Assembly: GCF_003011885.1 (NCBI RefSeq)
Contig: NZ_PXXO01000017.1
Coordinates: 1 to 42,395, forward strand
Source: Cyanobium usitatum str. Tous
Lineage (GTDB): Bacteria; Cyanobacteriota; Cyanobacteriia; PCC-6307; Cyanobiaceae
Direction: 5' to 3'
Length of the DNA stretch: 42,395 bases
Shown: one piece after another, positions 26,160 to 35,030 of the stretch
Numbering within the stretch: position 1 is the stretch's first letter
How the letters are laid out: the number at the start of each line of letters is the position of its first letter
Translations under genes and position numbers: made by a program
Notes under the pieces: generated by a model
Database searches by the model: none
Told to the model about the DNA's origin: nothing
Seen by the model: only the letters and a program-made list of their open reading frames with translations

Positions 26160-26822
26160 ATGGCCCTGCGCCTTCCCCCATACCAGCCATTGCCGGCACC
26201 GCGCCCGGGGGGTGAGCTGCTTGAGGTGCCCATCGCCCAGCTGCGCCCCACCCAGCTCTGTGTGGGACTGGCTGAAGTGCGCAGCAGGCTGCGCGATTTC
26301 GGTGCCGAAAATGCCCGCGAACGCCGCTCCTACCTGGGCAGCAAGCCCGTGCCGCTGGTGCGCAGCGCTGATGGCAGCGTGTGGATGGTCGACCGCCACC
26401 ACCGCCTACGGGCCCTGATCGAGATCGAACCCGGCGCCACCGCCTTCGGCTACGTGGTGCTCGAGCTCGACAGCCCCGACCCCCAGCAGGTGCTTGCTGC
26501 CCTGCATCAACGCGGCTGGCTCTACCTCTATGACGGCAGGGGCTTAGGGCCCCTCCCCCCCAGCGCCCTGCCCGAGCAGCTCACAGGCCTGCAGGACGAC
26601 CCCTACCGCAGCTTGGTGTGGAAGCTGAAGCAGGAGGGGGTGCTGGCCGCCGCCCCTCTGATTCCCTTCCACGAATTCCGCTGGGGGGCCTGGCTGCGCA
26701 GCCGCCCCCTGCCGCCATTCAGCTCCGAGCAACTCGAGCCGGCCCTGCCCCGCGCCCGCGCCCTGGCCCGTTCACGAGCCGCCGCCCACCTGGCTGGCTG
26801 GAAGGGCTCAGGCAGTTGCTAG
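26160..26822 (+). CDS. ParB/Srx-like fold protein (ParBc_2 family)
   Basis: The 220-residue protein has EVPIAQLRPTQLCVGLAEV near the start and VWMVDRHHRLRALIEI near residue 75, where the HHR pair corresponds to the nucleotide-binding or catalytic motif of ParB/sulfiredoxin folds. It lacks the helix-turn-helix and C-terminal domain of true chromosome-partitioning ParB, and no parA is nearby. A role in segregation is therefore unlikely; the activity is unknown. The stop lies in a 17-bp tandem duplication. Confidence 0.75.
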   Translation: MALRLPPYQPLPAPRPGGELLEVPIAQLRPTQLCVGLAEVRSRLRDFGAENARERRSYLGSKPVPLVRSADGSVWMVDRHHRLRALIEIEPGATAFGYVVLELDSPDPQQVLAALHQRGWLYLYDGRGLGPLPPSALPEQLTGLQDDPYRSLVWKLKQEGVLAAAPLIPFHEFRWGAWLRSRPLPPFSSEQLEPALPRARALARSRAAAHLAGWKGSGSC

Positions 26823-26846
26823 GCGGCGCCAGTTGCTAGGCGGCGC
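26813..26846. repeat. 17-bp perfect tandem duplication at the ParB-like stop codon
   Basis: CAGTTGCTAGGCGGCGC occurs at 26813-26829 and again at 26830-26846. The first copy contains the TAG stop of the ParB-like gene. CAACTG at 26847-26852 pairs with CAGTTG in either copy, so a hairpin can form in two registers. It ends 43 bases before the UspA start. Confidence 0.8.
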
Positions 26847-26889
26847 CAACTGCCCCAGGCTGGAGCTCCACCGCTCCCCTGCGCCGTAA

Positions 26890-27336
26890 ATGCCATACAG
26901 CCACCTGCTGGTGCCCACCGATGGCTCCGAGCTCTCAGACAAGGCCGTGCAGCAAGCGGTGGCGCTGGGCCAGAGCCTGGGAGCTCGCATCACCTTTTTG
27001 CACGCGCAATCCAACTTCCCCATCTCCCTGGTGGGCGTGGGTGAGCTGGTGGACCCCAATACGGTGACCGCCCTGGTGCAAGCCGCTCGCCATGGCGCCG
27101 AGCAAATCCTGGCGGCAGCAGCAGCAGTGGCCCAGGCCGCCGGGGTGGTCAGCGATCAGGACACCGTGGTTAGCTCCATGCCCTACGCGGCAATCGTGGA
27201 GGCGGCCAATCGCCATGGGGCTGATCTGATTGTGATGGCCTCCCATGGCCGCCGCGGCCTGGAGGGGGTGCTGCTGGGCAGCGAAACCCACCGGGTGCTT
27301 ACCCACAGCAGCTGCCCGGTGCTGGTTGTGCGTTGA
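26890..27336 (+). CDS. Universal stress protein, UspA family
   Basis: The 148-residue single-domain protein begins with HLLVPTDGSELSDKAVQQAV. Near the C-terminus MASHGRRGLEGVLLGSETH carries the ATP-binding loop G-2x-G-9x-G-S, with Ala in place of the first Gly. SSCPVLVVR closes the fold. The near-complete loop suggests the ATP-binding subclass. The role in stress survival is general to the family; nothing here shows the trigger. Confidence 0.95.
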   Translation: MPYSHLLVPTDGSELSDKAVQQAVALGQSLGARITFLHAQSNFPISLVGVGELVDPNTVTALVQAARHGAEQILAAAAAVAQAAGVVSDQDTVVSSMPYAAIVEAANRHGADLIVMASHGRRGLEGVLLGSETHRVLTHSSCPVLVVR

Positions 27337-27372
27337 GCTCCGGCCACTACGCTGCCTGCGACAGCAACAGGC

Positions 27373-28044
27373 GTGCCGGTGGCTAAGGACGAAACGAGCA
27401 GGGGTGAAGAACTGCAGGGCTTGGGCTGGACGCCTGAGGAGGTGCGCCAATACGAGGAGCTGTGGGAATACCGGCAGCGCTGGGGCGCCATCAACCTGGA
27501 GCCGGAAGATCGGGTGTTGCTGCGGCGAGCTGAAGCAGCCCTGCCCAAGCGAGTTGCCCATGGCAAGAGCTCGCTCAAAAAAACACTGCAGCAGAAATCT
27601 CACTACCGCTGGCTATGTCTCTATCGAGACGCCATGCTCGCCGCCGCCGAAGGCCTTGGCCTCCAGCCCGGCGAAGAAGCCGCCTGGGTGATTCTGCTCG
27701 AGGCCGAGTTAAGGGCCCTGGATCACTACGAGCCGGTGCTGGGCTTGCCTGACACCCTCAAGGCCAAGGCCCTTTTGCCGGTCCGGGAGGCCTGGATCGC
27801 TGCCATCGCCACCCAGGGACGGGAGCTCAGCTTCGACTTCGACGCACCTCTGGACGCCCTCAAGCAGCAGGAAGCCACCAGCTGGAAGCCCCTGCGCAAC
27901 GTTGGGGCCCGCTCCTATCCGGTGCTTGAAGCTGGCGCCGCTGCCAACTTCCGCACCCAGATGAACCAGGAGGTAGCCCAGCTGATCCGCTCCAGCTTCC
28001 CCTCGCTTAAGGACAGCGACAAGCCGGAGCCCACAAGCGCCTAA
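27373..28044 (+). CDS. Hypothetical protein, conserved-looking, unknown function
   Basis: I do not recognise this 223-residue protein. It starts at GTG 27373 and is largely helical and charged (WTPEEVRQYEELWEYRQRW, PEDRVLLRRAEAALPK), with no signal peptide or membrane segment. Base composition and codon use match its neighbours, so it is probably a real gene. It follows uspA by 36 bases and overlaps the glgP stop by four bases tail to tail. Confidence 0.65.
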   Translation: MPVAKDETSRGEELQGLGWTPEEVRQYEELWEYRQRWGAINLEPEDRVLLRRAEAALPKRVAHGKSSLKKTLQQKSHYRWLCLYRDAMLAAAEGLGLQPGEEAAWVILLEAELRALDHYEPVLGLPDTLKAKALLPVREAWIAAIATQGRELSFDFDAPLDALKQQEATSWKPLRNVGARSYPVLEAGAAANFRTQMNQEVAQLIRSSFPSLKDSDKPEPTSA

Positions 28045-30440
28045 GGCGCCGGGGCGCCGGCGCTGGTCTGCACCGGTACCCGGCCCACCTTCCAGATGCG
28101 CTCGGCGTAGTCAGCGATCGAGCGGTCGCTGCTGAAGAAGCCACAGCGCATCGTGTTGTGCAGCGACATCCGCGCCCAGCGGCCCCGGTCGAGCCAGGCT
28201 TCATCTACGGCGTTTTGAGCGCGGCGGTAGTCGGCCACATCAGCCATCACCCGGAAGGGATCGTGGCTGGTGAGGCTGGCCAACAAGGGGTGGAAGAGCT
28301 CCCTATCACCCTCGCTGAAGTAGCCAGAGCCGATCAACTCCAGGGCCTGGCGCACGGCCGGGTCCTGCTCGATCCAGGGCATCGGGTGATAACCGCTGTG
28401 GCCCAGCTGCTCGATCTGCTCTGCGGTGTGGCCAAAGAGGAAGAAGTTCTCAGCACCAACGCAATCGCGGATTTCGATGTTGGCCCCATCGAGGGTGCCA
28501 ATCGTGACCGCACCATTGAGAGCCATCTTCATGTTGCCGGTGCCGGAAGCCTCCTTACCAGCGGTGGAGATCTGCTCAGAGAGATCCACCGCTGGATACA
28601 CCAGCTGGCCCAAGCTGACGCTGAAGTTGGGCAGGAACACCACCTTGAGGCGGCCATCCATGGCCGGATCCATGTTGACCACGTCGGCGATACCAACCAG
28701 CAGGCGGATGATCAACTTGGCCAGGGCATAGCCCGGAGCCGCCTTGCCACCGAACACAAAGGTGCGCGGCGGCAGGTCTTCACCGGCGCGGATGCGCAGA
28801 TAGCGCTCAACGATCTGCAGGGCCGCCAAGTGCTGGCGCTTGTATTCGTGGATGCGCTTGACCTGCACATCAAACAGGGAGGTGTGATCAACCAGCACCC
28901 CCAGCTCGCGGCGCATGTACTGGGCGAGGCGCTGCTTGCCGAGGTCACGAACCGCCTGCCAGCGCTCCAGGAACGCAGAGTCGTCGGCAAAGGCGGCAAG
29001 ACCTTGCAGCTCCTCGAGGTGGGTGCGCCAGCGATCGCCGATCGCCTCATCGAGCAGGGCCGCCAGCGGTGGGTTGGCCACCGCCAGCCAGCGCCGCGGT
29101 GTTACGCCGTTGGTGACATTGGTGAAGCGCTCCGGCCAGATCCGGGCAAGATCGGCAAACAGGTTCTGCTTAAGCAAGGTGCTGTGCAGTTCGGCCACGC
29201 CGTTGACGTGGTGGCTGCCCACCACCGCCAAGTGGGCCATGCGCACCCGGCGCTGCGGGCCCTCCTCAATTAAGGAAATGCGCTGCAGGATTTGGGAATC
29301 GCCGGGATAGCGAATCCGGGCCATGCGCAGGAAGCGGGTGTTGATCTCGTAAATGATCTCGAGCTGGCGGGGCAGCAGCTGCTCAAACAGCTCCACGCCC
29401 CAGGTTTCCAGGGCCTCGGGCAGCAGGGTGTGATTGGTGTAACTGATGCTGGCAGTGGTGATCGACCAAGCGGTATCCCAATCGATGCCGTACTCGTCCA
29501 TCAGCAGCCGCATCAACTCAGCCACGGCGATGGCTGGATGGGTGTCGTTCAGCTGCAGCGCAAACTTGCGGTGGAAGTCGGTCACCTCCAGCCCCTGGCC
29601 CCGCAGGATGCGGAACATGTCCTGCAGGGAGCAGCTGACGAAGAAGATCTGCTGGGACAGACGCAGCCGCTTGCCCTGGTCCAGCTCGTCGTTGGGGTAG
29701 AGGACCTTTGAAAGGGTTTCCGCCTGCATCTTGCGCAGCACCGCCCTGGTGTAATCGCCGGCGTTGAAGGAGGCGAAGTCGAAGGCCTCGGGAGCCACCG
29801 CCGACCAGAGCCGCAGGGTATTGGCGGTGTTTACGCCATAGCCGAGGATTGGGGTGTCGTAGGCGACGCCGATCACGGTGTGTTCACCTATCTGCACCGG
29901 ATAGCTCCACTCAGGCCGGATCACCTCCCAGGGATTGCCATGGGCCAGCCAGGGATCGGTGCTCTCCACCTGGCCGTGGGGGGTGATCTGTTGGCGGAAG
30001 ATGCCGAATTCGTAGCGGATGCCGTAGCCGATCGCTGGCAGCTCCAGCGTCGCCATCGACTCCTGGAAGCAGGCGGCCAGTCGACCTAAGCCACCATTAC
30101 CAAGTCCGGGTTCGGGCTCCTCGGCGATCAGCTCCTCAAGGCTCAAGCCCAAGCTGGCGCAGGCCTCCCGGGCTGCCTCCACCAAGCCCAGATTCACCAG
30201 GTTGTTTTCCAGGTGCGGGCCCAGTAGGTATTCCGCCGACAGGTAGGTGGCCGTGCGGACATGCTCGCGGGTGTATGTGTCTGCGGTGTCGACCCAGTTT
30301 TTGAGCAAGCGATCACGCACCGCCAAAGCCAGGCAGCGGTAATGGTCGTGGCTGGTGGCAAGGGAGCTGGACTTGGCCTGACTGAAGAAGAGATGCCCTT
30401 GCATGGACTCCTTCAGAGCCTGGCTATCGGCTGAGGCCAT
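28041..30440 (-). CDS. glgP: Glycogen phosphorylase
   Basis: The 799-residue enzyme releases glucose 1-phosphate from glycogen using pyridoxal phosphate. RTATYLSAEYLLGPHLENN near residue 65, GNGGLGRLAACF near 116, the KRIHEYKRQHLAAL region near 540 and the cofactor site KEASGTGNMK with its Schiff-base Lys, followed by DGANIEI, are all present. The protein is slightly shorter than E. coli GlgP, with no internal gap in motifs. It is divergent from glnN across 177 bases, which places carbon release and nitrogen assimilation genes on one intergenic region. Confidence 0.97.
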   Translation of the reverse strand: MASADSQALKESMQGHLFFSQAKSSSLATSHDHYRCLALAVRDRLLKNWVDTADTYTREHVRTATYLSAEYLLGPHLENNLVNLGLVEAAREACASLGLSLEELIAEEPEPGLGNGGLGRLAACFQESMATLELPAIGYGIRYEFGIFRQQITPHGQVESTDPWLAHGNPWEVIRPEWSYPVQIGEHTVIGVAYDTPILGYGVNTANTLRLWSAVAPEAFDFASFNAGDYTRAVLRKMQAETLSKVLYPNDELDQGKRLRLSQQIFFVSCSLQDMFRILRGQGLEVTDFHRKFALQLNDTHPAIAVAELMRLLMDEYGIDWDTAWSITTASISYTNHTLLPEALETWGVELFEQLLPRQLEIIYEINTRFLRMARIRYPGDSQILQRISLIEEGPQRRVRMAHLAVVGSHHVNGVAELHSTLLKQNLFADLARIWPERFTNVTNGVTPRRWLAVANPPLAALLDEAIGDRWRTHLEELQGLAAFADDSAFLERWQAVRDLGKQRLAQYMRRELGVLVDHTSLFDVQVKRIHEYKRQHLAALQIVERYLRIRAGEDLPPRTFVFGGKAAPGYALAKLIIRLLVGIADVVNMDPAMDGRLKVVFLPNFSVSLGQLVYPAVDLSEQISTAGKEASGTGNMKMALNGAVTIGTLDGANIEIRDCVGAENFFLFGHTAEQIEQLGHSGYHPMPWIEQDPAVRQALELIGSGYFSEGDRELFHPLLASLTSHDPFRVMADVADYRRAQNAVDEAWLDRGRWARMSLHNTMRCGFFSSDRSIADYAERIWKVGRVPVQTSAGAPAP

Positions 30441-30495
30441 CCCTGACTACCTGGAAAGTGAAAGTCTGGGGCTGGCGACTCAAATTCGCAGCAGC

Positions 30496-30509
30496 GTGGT
30501 CACGGTTAC
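30496..30509 (+). promoter_or_regulatory. Possible NtcA binding site upstream of glnN
   Basis: GTG-N8-TAC (GTGGTCACGGTTAC) differs from the NtcA consensus GTA-N8-TAC at one base. It lies in the glgP-glnN intergenic region, about 110 bases before the glnN ATG. glnN is NtcA-regulated in other cyanobacteria. No good -10 box (TAN3T) is found 22 bases downstream, so this is weak evidence. Confidence 0.3.
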
Positions 30510-30617
30510 CGCACACGCCAAGCCAGGGCCAATCGCGCCGCTGGTATCAACCGCAGCAAAGTTTGGAGGGGGGAACAGCTTTGGGTAGGGGGAGTGACGT
30601 TCAGTGGCGAACTCCCC

Positions 30618-32786
30618 ATGCCCTCCCAACCACGCCTTCAAGCCCTCGAAAAGATTCTCAGCCGCCCCGCCGCCCTTACAGCACCGATTCAGCCCCTCGA
30701 TGAGCTCTGGGCTAGCGACGTATTCACCCTCGACAAGATGAAGGCGGCGCTGCCGAAAGAGATCTTCAAATCGGTGCAGCGCACCATTAAGGAGGGCAGC
30801 AAGCTCGACGTGTCGGTGGCAAACGTTGTAGCCCAGGCGATGAAGGAGTGGGCCACCGCCCGAGGTGCCCTGTATTACTCCCACGTTTTTTATCCGCTCA
30901 CCAACTCCACTGCCGAGAAGCACGACGGCTTCATCTCACCCCAAGGCGACGGCACGGTCTTCACCGAATTCACCGGCAAGGTGCTGGTGCAGGGCGAGCC
31001 CGACGGCTCCTCCTTTCCCAATGGCGGTATCCGCTCCACCTTTGAAGCTCGCGGCTACACCGCCTGGGACATCACCAGCCCCGCCTGGCTGATGGAGACG
31101 CCCAACGGTGTCACCCTCTGCATCCCCACCGTCTTCGTCTCGTGGACCGGCGAGGCCCTCGACAAAAAAACCCCCCTGCTGCGCTCGATCGCAGCCGTAA
31201 ACAAACAGGCCCACAGGCTGCTCAGCCTGCTGGGGGAAACCACCATTGCCCCGGTCAACTCCAGCTGCGGCGCCGAGCAGGAGTACTTCCTGATCGACAG
31301 CGCCTACGTGCCCCTGCGGCCAGACCTGCTGTTGGCCGGCCGCACCCTGTTCGGTCGCCCCTCCGCCAAGGGCCAACAGTTTGACGACCACTACTTCGGC
31401 GCTATCCCGGAGCGGGTGCAGGTGTTCATGCAGGAGGTGGAGCGGCAGATGTACCGCCTGGGGATTCCGGCCAAAACCCGCCACAACGAGGTGGCCCCAT
31501 CCCAGTTTGAGATTGCGCCTTTCTTCGAGGCCGCCAACGTGGCCACCGACCACCAGCAGCTCACCATGACCCTGCTGCGCAGCACGGCGAAGAAACATGG
31601 TCTGGCCTGCCTGCTGCACGAGAAGCCCTTCGCCGGCATCAACGGCTCTGGCAAGCACGTCAACTGGTCGATCGGCAACGCCACCCAGGGGAACCTGCTC
31701 GATCCGGGCAAGACGCCCCATAAAAACCTGCAGTTTCTGATGTTCTGCGGAGCGGTGATCCGCGGCGTGCACATGTATGGCCCCCTGCTGAGGGCCGTGA
31801 TCGCCACCGCCAGCAACGACCACCGCCTCGGAGCCAACGAAGCGCCCCCGGCAATTATCTCGGTGTATCTGGGCAGCCAGCTGGAGGATGTGTTCAACCA
31901 GATCCGCGAGGGCCGGCTCTCCGGTTCGGCCCTCGGCGGCGTGATGGACTTCGGTGTGGATACCTTGCCGGAATTCGACAAGGACGCTGGTGATCGCAAC
32001 CGCACCTCGCCCTTTGCCTTCACGGGCAACCGCTTCGAGTTTCGCGCCGTCGGCTCCAACCAATCGGTGGCTGGCCCGCTTGTGGCCCTGAACACCATCC
32101 TGGCCGATTCCCTCGCCTGGATCTCCAGCGAGCTGGAGGCAAAGCTGGGAAGTGGCTACGGCCTTGAGGAAGGGGCTCTGGCCGTGCTCAAGACCCTGAT
32201 CGAACAGCATGGCGCCGTCGTGTTTGGCGGCAACGGCTATTCCGATGAGTGGCACCGCATGGCCGTGGAGGAGCGGGGCCTGGAAAACCTGCGCACTACC
32301 GCCGATGCCCTGCCGGTGTTGGAGCGCCAATCAATGCGCGAGCTGTTCGAGCGCACCGGCGTGCTCTCGGCCGTGGAGCTGCAGAGCCGCTTCGAGGTTT
32401 ACGCCGAGCAGTACATCCTGGCGATCGATGTGGAAGCCAAGCTGGCCGTCCAGATCGCCCGCACCCAGGTGTATCCGGCGGCGATCCGCTACCTCGGCGA
32501 ACTAGCTGAATCCCTGCAACTGCAGAGTTCCCTAGGCATCCAGGTATCGCCGGAAACCTCCAAGGAGGTGGCTGGACTGTGCCAGTCGTTGATGGACATC
32601 AGCGGCCAACTGCAAAACGCCATCGACCATCCCCCCCACGGCACCGAAGCCCACATGCGCTACTCGGCCGACACCCTGGTGCCGTTGATGGCCGACTTGC
32701 GCGTGGCGGTTGACGGCTTGGAGGCCCTGGTCGACGACAACCTCTGGCCCCTACCCACCTACCAGGAGATGCTGTTCGTGCGTTGA
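30618..32786 (+). CDS. glnN: Glutamine synthetase type III
   Basis: About 722 residues from the ATG at 30618; a GTG at 30594 is an alternative. The enzyme makes glutamine from glutamate and ammonia. Length and motifs are those of GSIII rather than the ~470-residue Gln[20 protein letters not shown] in the N-terminal part, [17 protein letters not shown] near residue 216, [16 protein letters not shown] near 288, [12 protein letters not shown] near 343 and [20 protein letters not shown] near 456. The helical C-terminal extension of the family is present. In cyanobacteria GlnN is typically induced by nitrogen shortage. glnA is not in the window. Confidence 0.97.
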   Translation: MPSQPRLQALEKILSRPAALTAPIQPLDELWASDVFTLDKMKAALPKEIFKSVQRTIKEGSKLDVSVANVVAQAMKEWATARGALYYSHVFYPLTNSTAEKHDGFISPQGDGTVFTEFTGKVLVQGEPDGSSFPNGGIRSTFEARGYTAWDITSPAWLMETPNGVTLCIPTVFVSWTGEALDKKTPLLRSIAAVNKQAHRLLSLLGETTIAPVNSSCGAEQEYFLIDSAYVPLRPDLLLAGRTLFGRPSAKGQQFDDHYFGAIPERVQVFMQEVERQMYRLGIPAKTRHNEVAPSQFEIAPFFEAANVATDHQQLTMTLLRSTAKKHGLACLLHEKPFAGINGSGKHVNWSIGNATQGNLLDPGKTPHKNLQFLMFCGAVIRGVHMYGPLLRAVIATASNDHRLGANEAPPAIISVYLGSQLEDVFNQIREGRLSGSALGGVMDFGVDTLPEFDKDAGDRNRTSPFAFTGNRFEFRAVGSNQSVAGPLVALNTILADSLAWISSELEAKLGSGYGLEEGALAVLKTLIEQHGAVVFGGNGYSDEWHRMAVEERGLENLRTTADALPVLERQSMRELFERTGVLSAVELQSRFEVYAEQYILAIDVEAKLAVQIARTQVYPAAIRYLGELAESLQLQSSLGIQVSPETSKEVAGLCQSLMDISGQLQNAIDHPPHGTEAHMRYSADTLVPLMADLRVAVDGLEALVDDNLWPLPTYQEMLFVR

Positions 32787-32802
32787 GCCAGGCTGCGCCC
32801 GC

Positions 32803-33516
32803 TCACTGCGGAAAAACGCTGATGCGGGCGCGTTCTACGTAGCTGGGGTCGGCCATGGTGTCGACCTCAAAGCTGGTCCAGGTGGCACTGGGTGCGGGGC
32901 TGCGCTCAAGCAACGGCCATTCGATACGCCGGCGCTGATAGGTGAGGCCCACACAAGTAAGCGCCTGGTCATCGGCCATCAGCGACCAGAGCACGTGCAC
33001 CTCGCCGCGGTCATAGGCGATCGGAAGCTCCTGCCCGCCCTGCTCTGGCAACCATCCCGGAGCGAGGGTCAGGCCAGTCTGATTTTCCCAGCACAGGTAA
33101 GAGCCGTTATCGGTGGGATAAAACCAGCAGGTCTCATTGGCTGCCTCAGCCAGCGGAAAGCGATCCAGCAGCTCCACCTGCTGCACTTGCAGCCAAGAGC
33201 CTTCGGCGGGGCCCCTAACGGCGTAGACCCCGATCCACAAGGAGGGCACGTCAAACTGCGTCACAACGGCATCGCAGATCAGGGAACGCCGCTCTGGCGC
33301 TGAGCCGAGGGGATCTTCACCGGCGATGGTGGCGCAGCTATTAGCCACCAACTCATCGAGGCTGCCCTGCCATTGATCTGGCATCCGAAACAGCCTCAGA
33401 CCCCGGCCGCGATCAGGACCCTGGTGGCCTTGGGCCGCAACCAGAGCCTGCCAATCAACGCCCTCTTCGGGCAACTCCTGGACCCTTGTCAAGAGAAAGG
33501 CTAGGGAGTGGAGCAT
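32803..33516 (-). CDS. Hypothetical protein of unknown function
   Basis: About 237 residues from the ATG at 33516 (an upstream GTG at 33528 is possible). I do not recognise the family. It is soluble, rich in Trp, Leu and Glu, with apparent beta-strand runs in the second half (SLWIGVYAVRG, SYLCWENQTGLTLAPGW, EVHVLWSLMADDQALTCVGLTYQ). This pattern could fit a small beta-barrel such as the lipocalin-like phycobiliprotein lyases, but no diagnostic motif supports that. It is convergent with glnN (16-base gap). Confidence 0.6.
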   Translation of the reverse strand: MLHSLAFLLTRVQELPEEGVDWQALVAAQGHQGPDRGRGLRLFRMPDQWQGSLDELVANSCATIAGEDPLGSAPERRSLICDAVVTQFDVPSLWIGVYAVRGPAEGSWLQVQQVELLDRFPLAEAANETCWFYPTDNGSYLCWENQTGLTLAPGWLPEQGGQELPIAYDRGEVHVLWSLMADDQALTCVGLTYQRRRIEWPLLERSPAPSATWTSFEVDTMADPSYVERARISVFPQ

Positions 33517-33597
33517 GGGTGCCTGCACAGGTCAGGGGCGCAGTAAAAGCGGACCCTAGAAGCCCTGACTGTTTAAGGCGGTGTTCTTGGCTGCCGG

Positions 33598-33666
33598 TCA
33601 GAGCACCAACTCCACGATCACAAAGCCCACAAGGGCCGCCAGAGCCAGCAGGGATGGCACACGCAT
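33598..33666 (-). CDS. Candidate 22-residue membrane micropeptide
   Basis: The frame encodes MRVPSLLALAALVGFVIVEL plus VL and a TGA stop: two basic or polar residues, then one hydrophobic span long enough to cross a membrane. Cyanobacterial photosynthetic and NDH complexes contain many subunits of this form, but this sequence does not match PsbI, PsbM, PsbT, PsbX, PsbY, PetL, PetM, PetN or PsaM as I know them. No clear ribosome binding site precedes the ATG. It lies 81 bases upstream of the unknown gene at 33516, in the same direction. Confidence 0.35.
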   Translation of the reverse strand: MRVPSLLALAALVGFVIVELVL

Positions 33667-33796
33667 CGAATTCTGCACTGCTCAATTCTTAAGCAAATCC
33701 TAGGAGCGCTGGCTGGCCCTGGTTTGGGATCGGGGAGGTCTTCACATCTCTTGCTCCTGAGAGACTGGGGTCATCAGCAATCCGGCACCCCAGGCG

Positions 33797-34000
33797 ATGC
33801 AAAGCAGCGAGGGCAGCCACCGCACAGCTTTCAGCCTGGTGCTGCTGCTCGGGGTGGCCATCGGCCTACACGTTTATGCCCTACGGGTGAAAGAGGTAAA
33901 ACCGAGTCGCCAGCTGCCAAGAACCAGCCTTAGCCCCGATGGCCAGGGGCGCGTGGCCGGGTCCCAATCCAGCCGGATTCAGCGACTACTTGAAAACTGA
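33797..34000 (+). CDS. Small single-span membrane protein, unknown
   Basis: The 67-residue product has one hydrophobic segment at about 11-29 (AFSLVLLLGVAIGLHVYAL) followed by a basic, Ser-rich tail (VKEVKPSRQLPR). An N-in or signal-anchor orientation is plausible from the charges after the span. I do not recognise a family. The gene is convergent with the PilZ-like gene (nine bases between stops). Confidence 0.5.
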   Translation: MQSSEGSHRTAFSLVLLLGVAIGLHVYALRVKEVKPSRQLPRTSLSPDGQGRVAGSQSSRIQRLLEN

Positions 34001-34009
34001 AAGCCAGCC

Positions 34010-34342
34010 TCAGCGCTCGAAGGCAAGGCCCACCAAAGAACGATTGGCACCCTTGACTTGCCAGCAGCCCTTCACCGGCCTGTAGCCACAGCCACGGCCA
34101 TGGGCCTGGGTGATAAGTACGCCATGGCCGCCTGGACACAAATCGAGCTGCGGATCAACCCATATCGCCACGCCACCAGCACTGAAGTTGGCGATATCAA
34201 CGGGAATTACAGGCAGCACCCTGCCCTCCCACTGCAACCAGCCCTCCATGGGTTGCTCCACTGGCCAACGCTGACCCTCGCGGAGGTTGGCGAACCCAGC
34301 CAGAGGCCTGTTTCGCAGGCGAAATCTGGTCAGCGATCTCAT
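34010..34342 (-). CDS. PilZ-like domain protein
   Basis: About 110 residues from the ATG at 34342; the open frame continues upstream through non-coding-looking sequence. VIPVDIANFSAGGVAIWV contains the PilZ second motif [D/N]xSxxG (NFSAGG), and SLVGLAFER at the end matches the closing strand of PilZ domains. The first motif RxxxR is present as RLRNR near residue 8, but at the usual distance before the barrel the sequence is QRWPVE, where the second Arg is replaced by Glu. c-di-GMP binding is therefore uncertain. No other domain is attached. Confidence 0.6.
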   Translation of the reverse strand: MRSLTRFRLRNRPLAGFANLREGQRWPVEQPMEGWLQWEGRVLPVIPVDIANFSAGGVAIWVDPQLDLCPGGHGVLITQAHGRGCGYRPVKGCWQVKGANRSLVGLAFER

Positions 34343-34532
34343 AAAACCCCCACTACGCAGGCCAGAGAAGACCGATCGCGGCAAGCGCGCCTCACCTCTT
34401 CTTAAGTTTAGACCCATCTGACACTGGATAGGATGAGGTCCCGGCAGCCTTGTCATAAGACGCTCCAGAAGCGCAAGGCACAAAGATCTCGCCCCTAGCC
34501 AGCCATGAGCGTCGCCTAGGCCACCACGGGGC

Positions 34533-34979
34533 TTGCCGGCCATGGAGGACAGTGGATATATCGCGGCAGAGCTGATGCCCCAGACCATGCAAGCCAATTT
34601 GACCGGTCTGGTACCGACCCGATCGCCACGGGCCGCTGCCGCGCCAGCTGAAGAGACAAGCCAGTCCCAGCGGGGATTCGGCGGATCGGGCCAGAGCAAG
34701 TCACGACGCAAAGGGGGCAAAAAGCGCAGCCCTGCGCTGAGCAAAGCCGACTGGGGCCCTCTGGGTAAGCATCCCGATCTTGATGCGATCGTGGCGCGTC
34801 AGCGATTACACCTGCCCCTGGCCGGGCGCATCGGCGCCGACGAAGTCAACCGAGCTTGGAAGAGCGCCGCCGCCGAACACCACCCAGACCGCGGTGGCAG
34901 TCACGACACAATGCAACGGGTTAACGGGGCGCGGGATCTGCTGCTGGGTCGCAGCACCGTGGTGGAAAGGTCAGATTGA
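34533..34979 (+). CDS. J-domain-like protein
   Basis: The longest frame gives 148 residues; ATGs at 34575 and 34587 are also possible starts. The first ~75 residues are low-complexity and basic (SQRGFGGSGQSKSRRKGGKK). The C-terminal ~50 residues form a J-domain-like unit: DEVNRAWKSAAAEHHPDRGG with the HPD tripeptide (about 117-119) that stimulates Hsp70, then MQRVNGARDLLLG. The domain is placed at the C-terminus, unlike in DnaJ, and the glycine-rich and zinc regions are absent. It may be a specialised co-chaperone. Its stop is in the same frame as the downstream lipase gene. Confidence 0.7.
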   Translation: MPAMEDSGYIAAELMPQTMQANLTGLVPTRSPRAAAAPAEETSQSQRGFGGSGQSKSRRKGGKKRSPALSKADWGPLGKHPDLDAIVARQRLHLPLAGRIGADEVNRAWKSAAAEHHPDRGGSHDTMQRVNGARDLLLGRSTVVERSD

Positions 34980-35030
34980 GTAATTGAATCGGATGGTGGT
35001 CCCATCGCCGATGCAACCCCCCTGGTTCTG

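Noticed and set aside
26160-26822. Chromosome-partitioning ParB and a nearby origin
   Set aside because: The protein lacks the helix-turn-helix and C-terminal domains of ParB; no parA, dnaA, dnaN or parS-like site was seen.
30936-32330. Minus-strand 464-codon open frame
   Set aside because: Antisense to glnN, whose motifs are complete.
34343-34744. N-terminal extension of the PilZ-like frame on the minus strand
   Set aside because: Low similarity to any domain, and it runs through the upstream region and antisense to the J-domain gene. The ATG at 34342 gives a compact single-domain protein.
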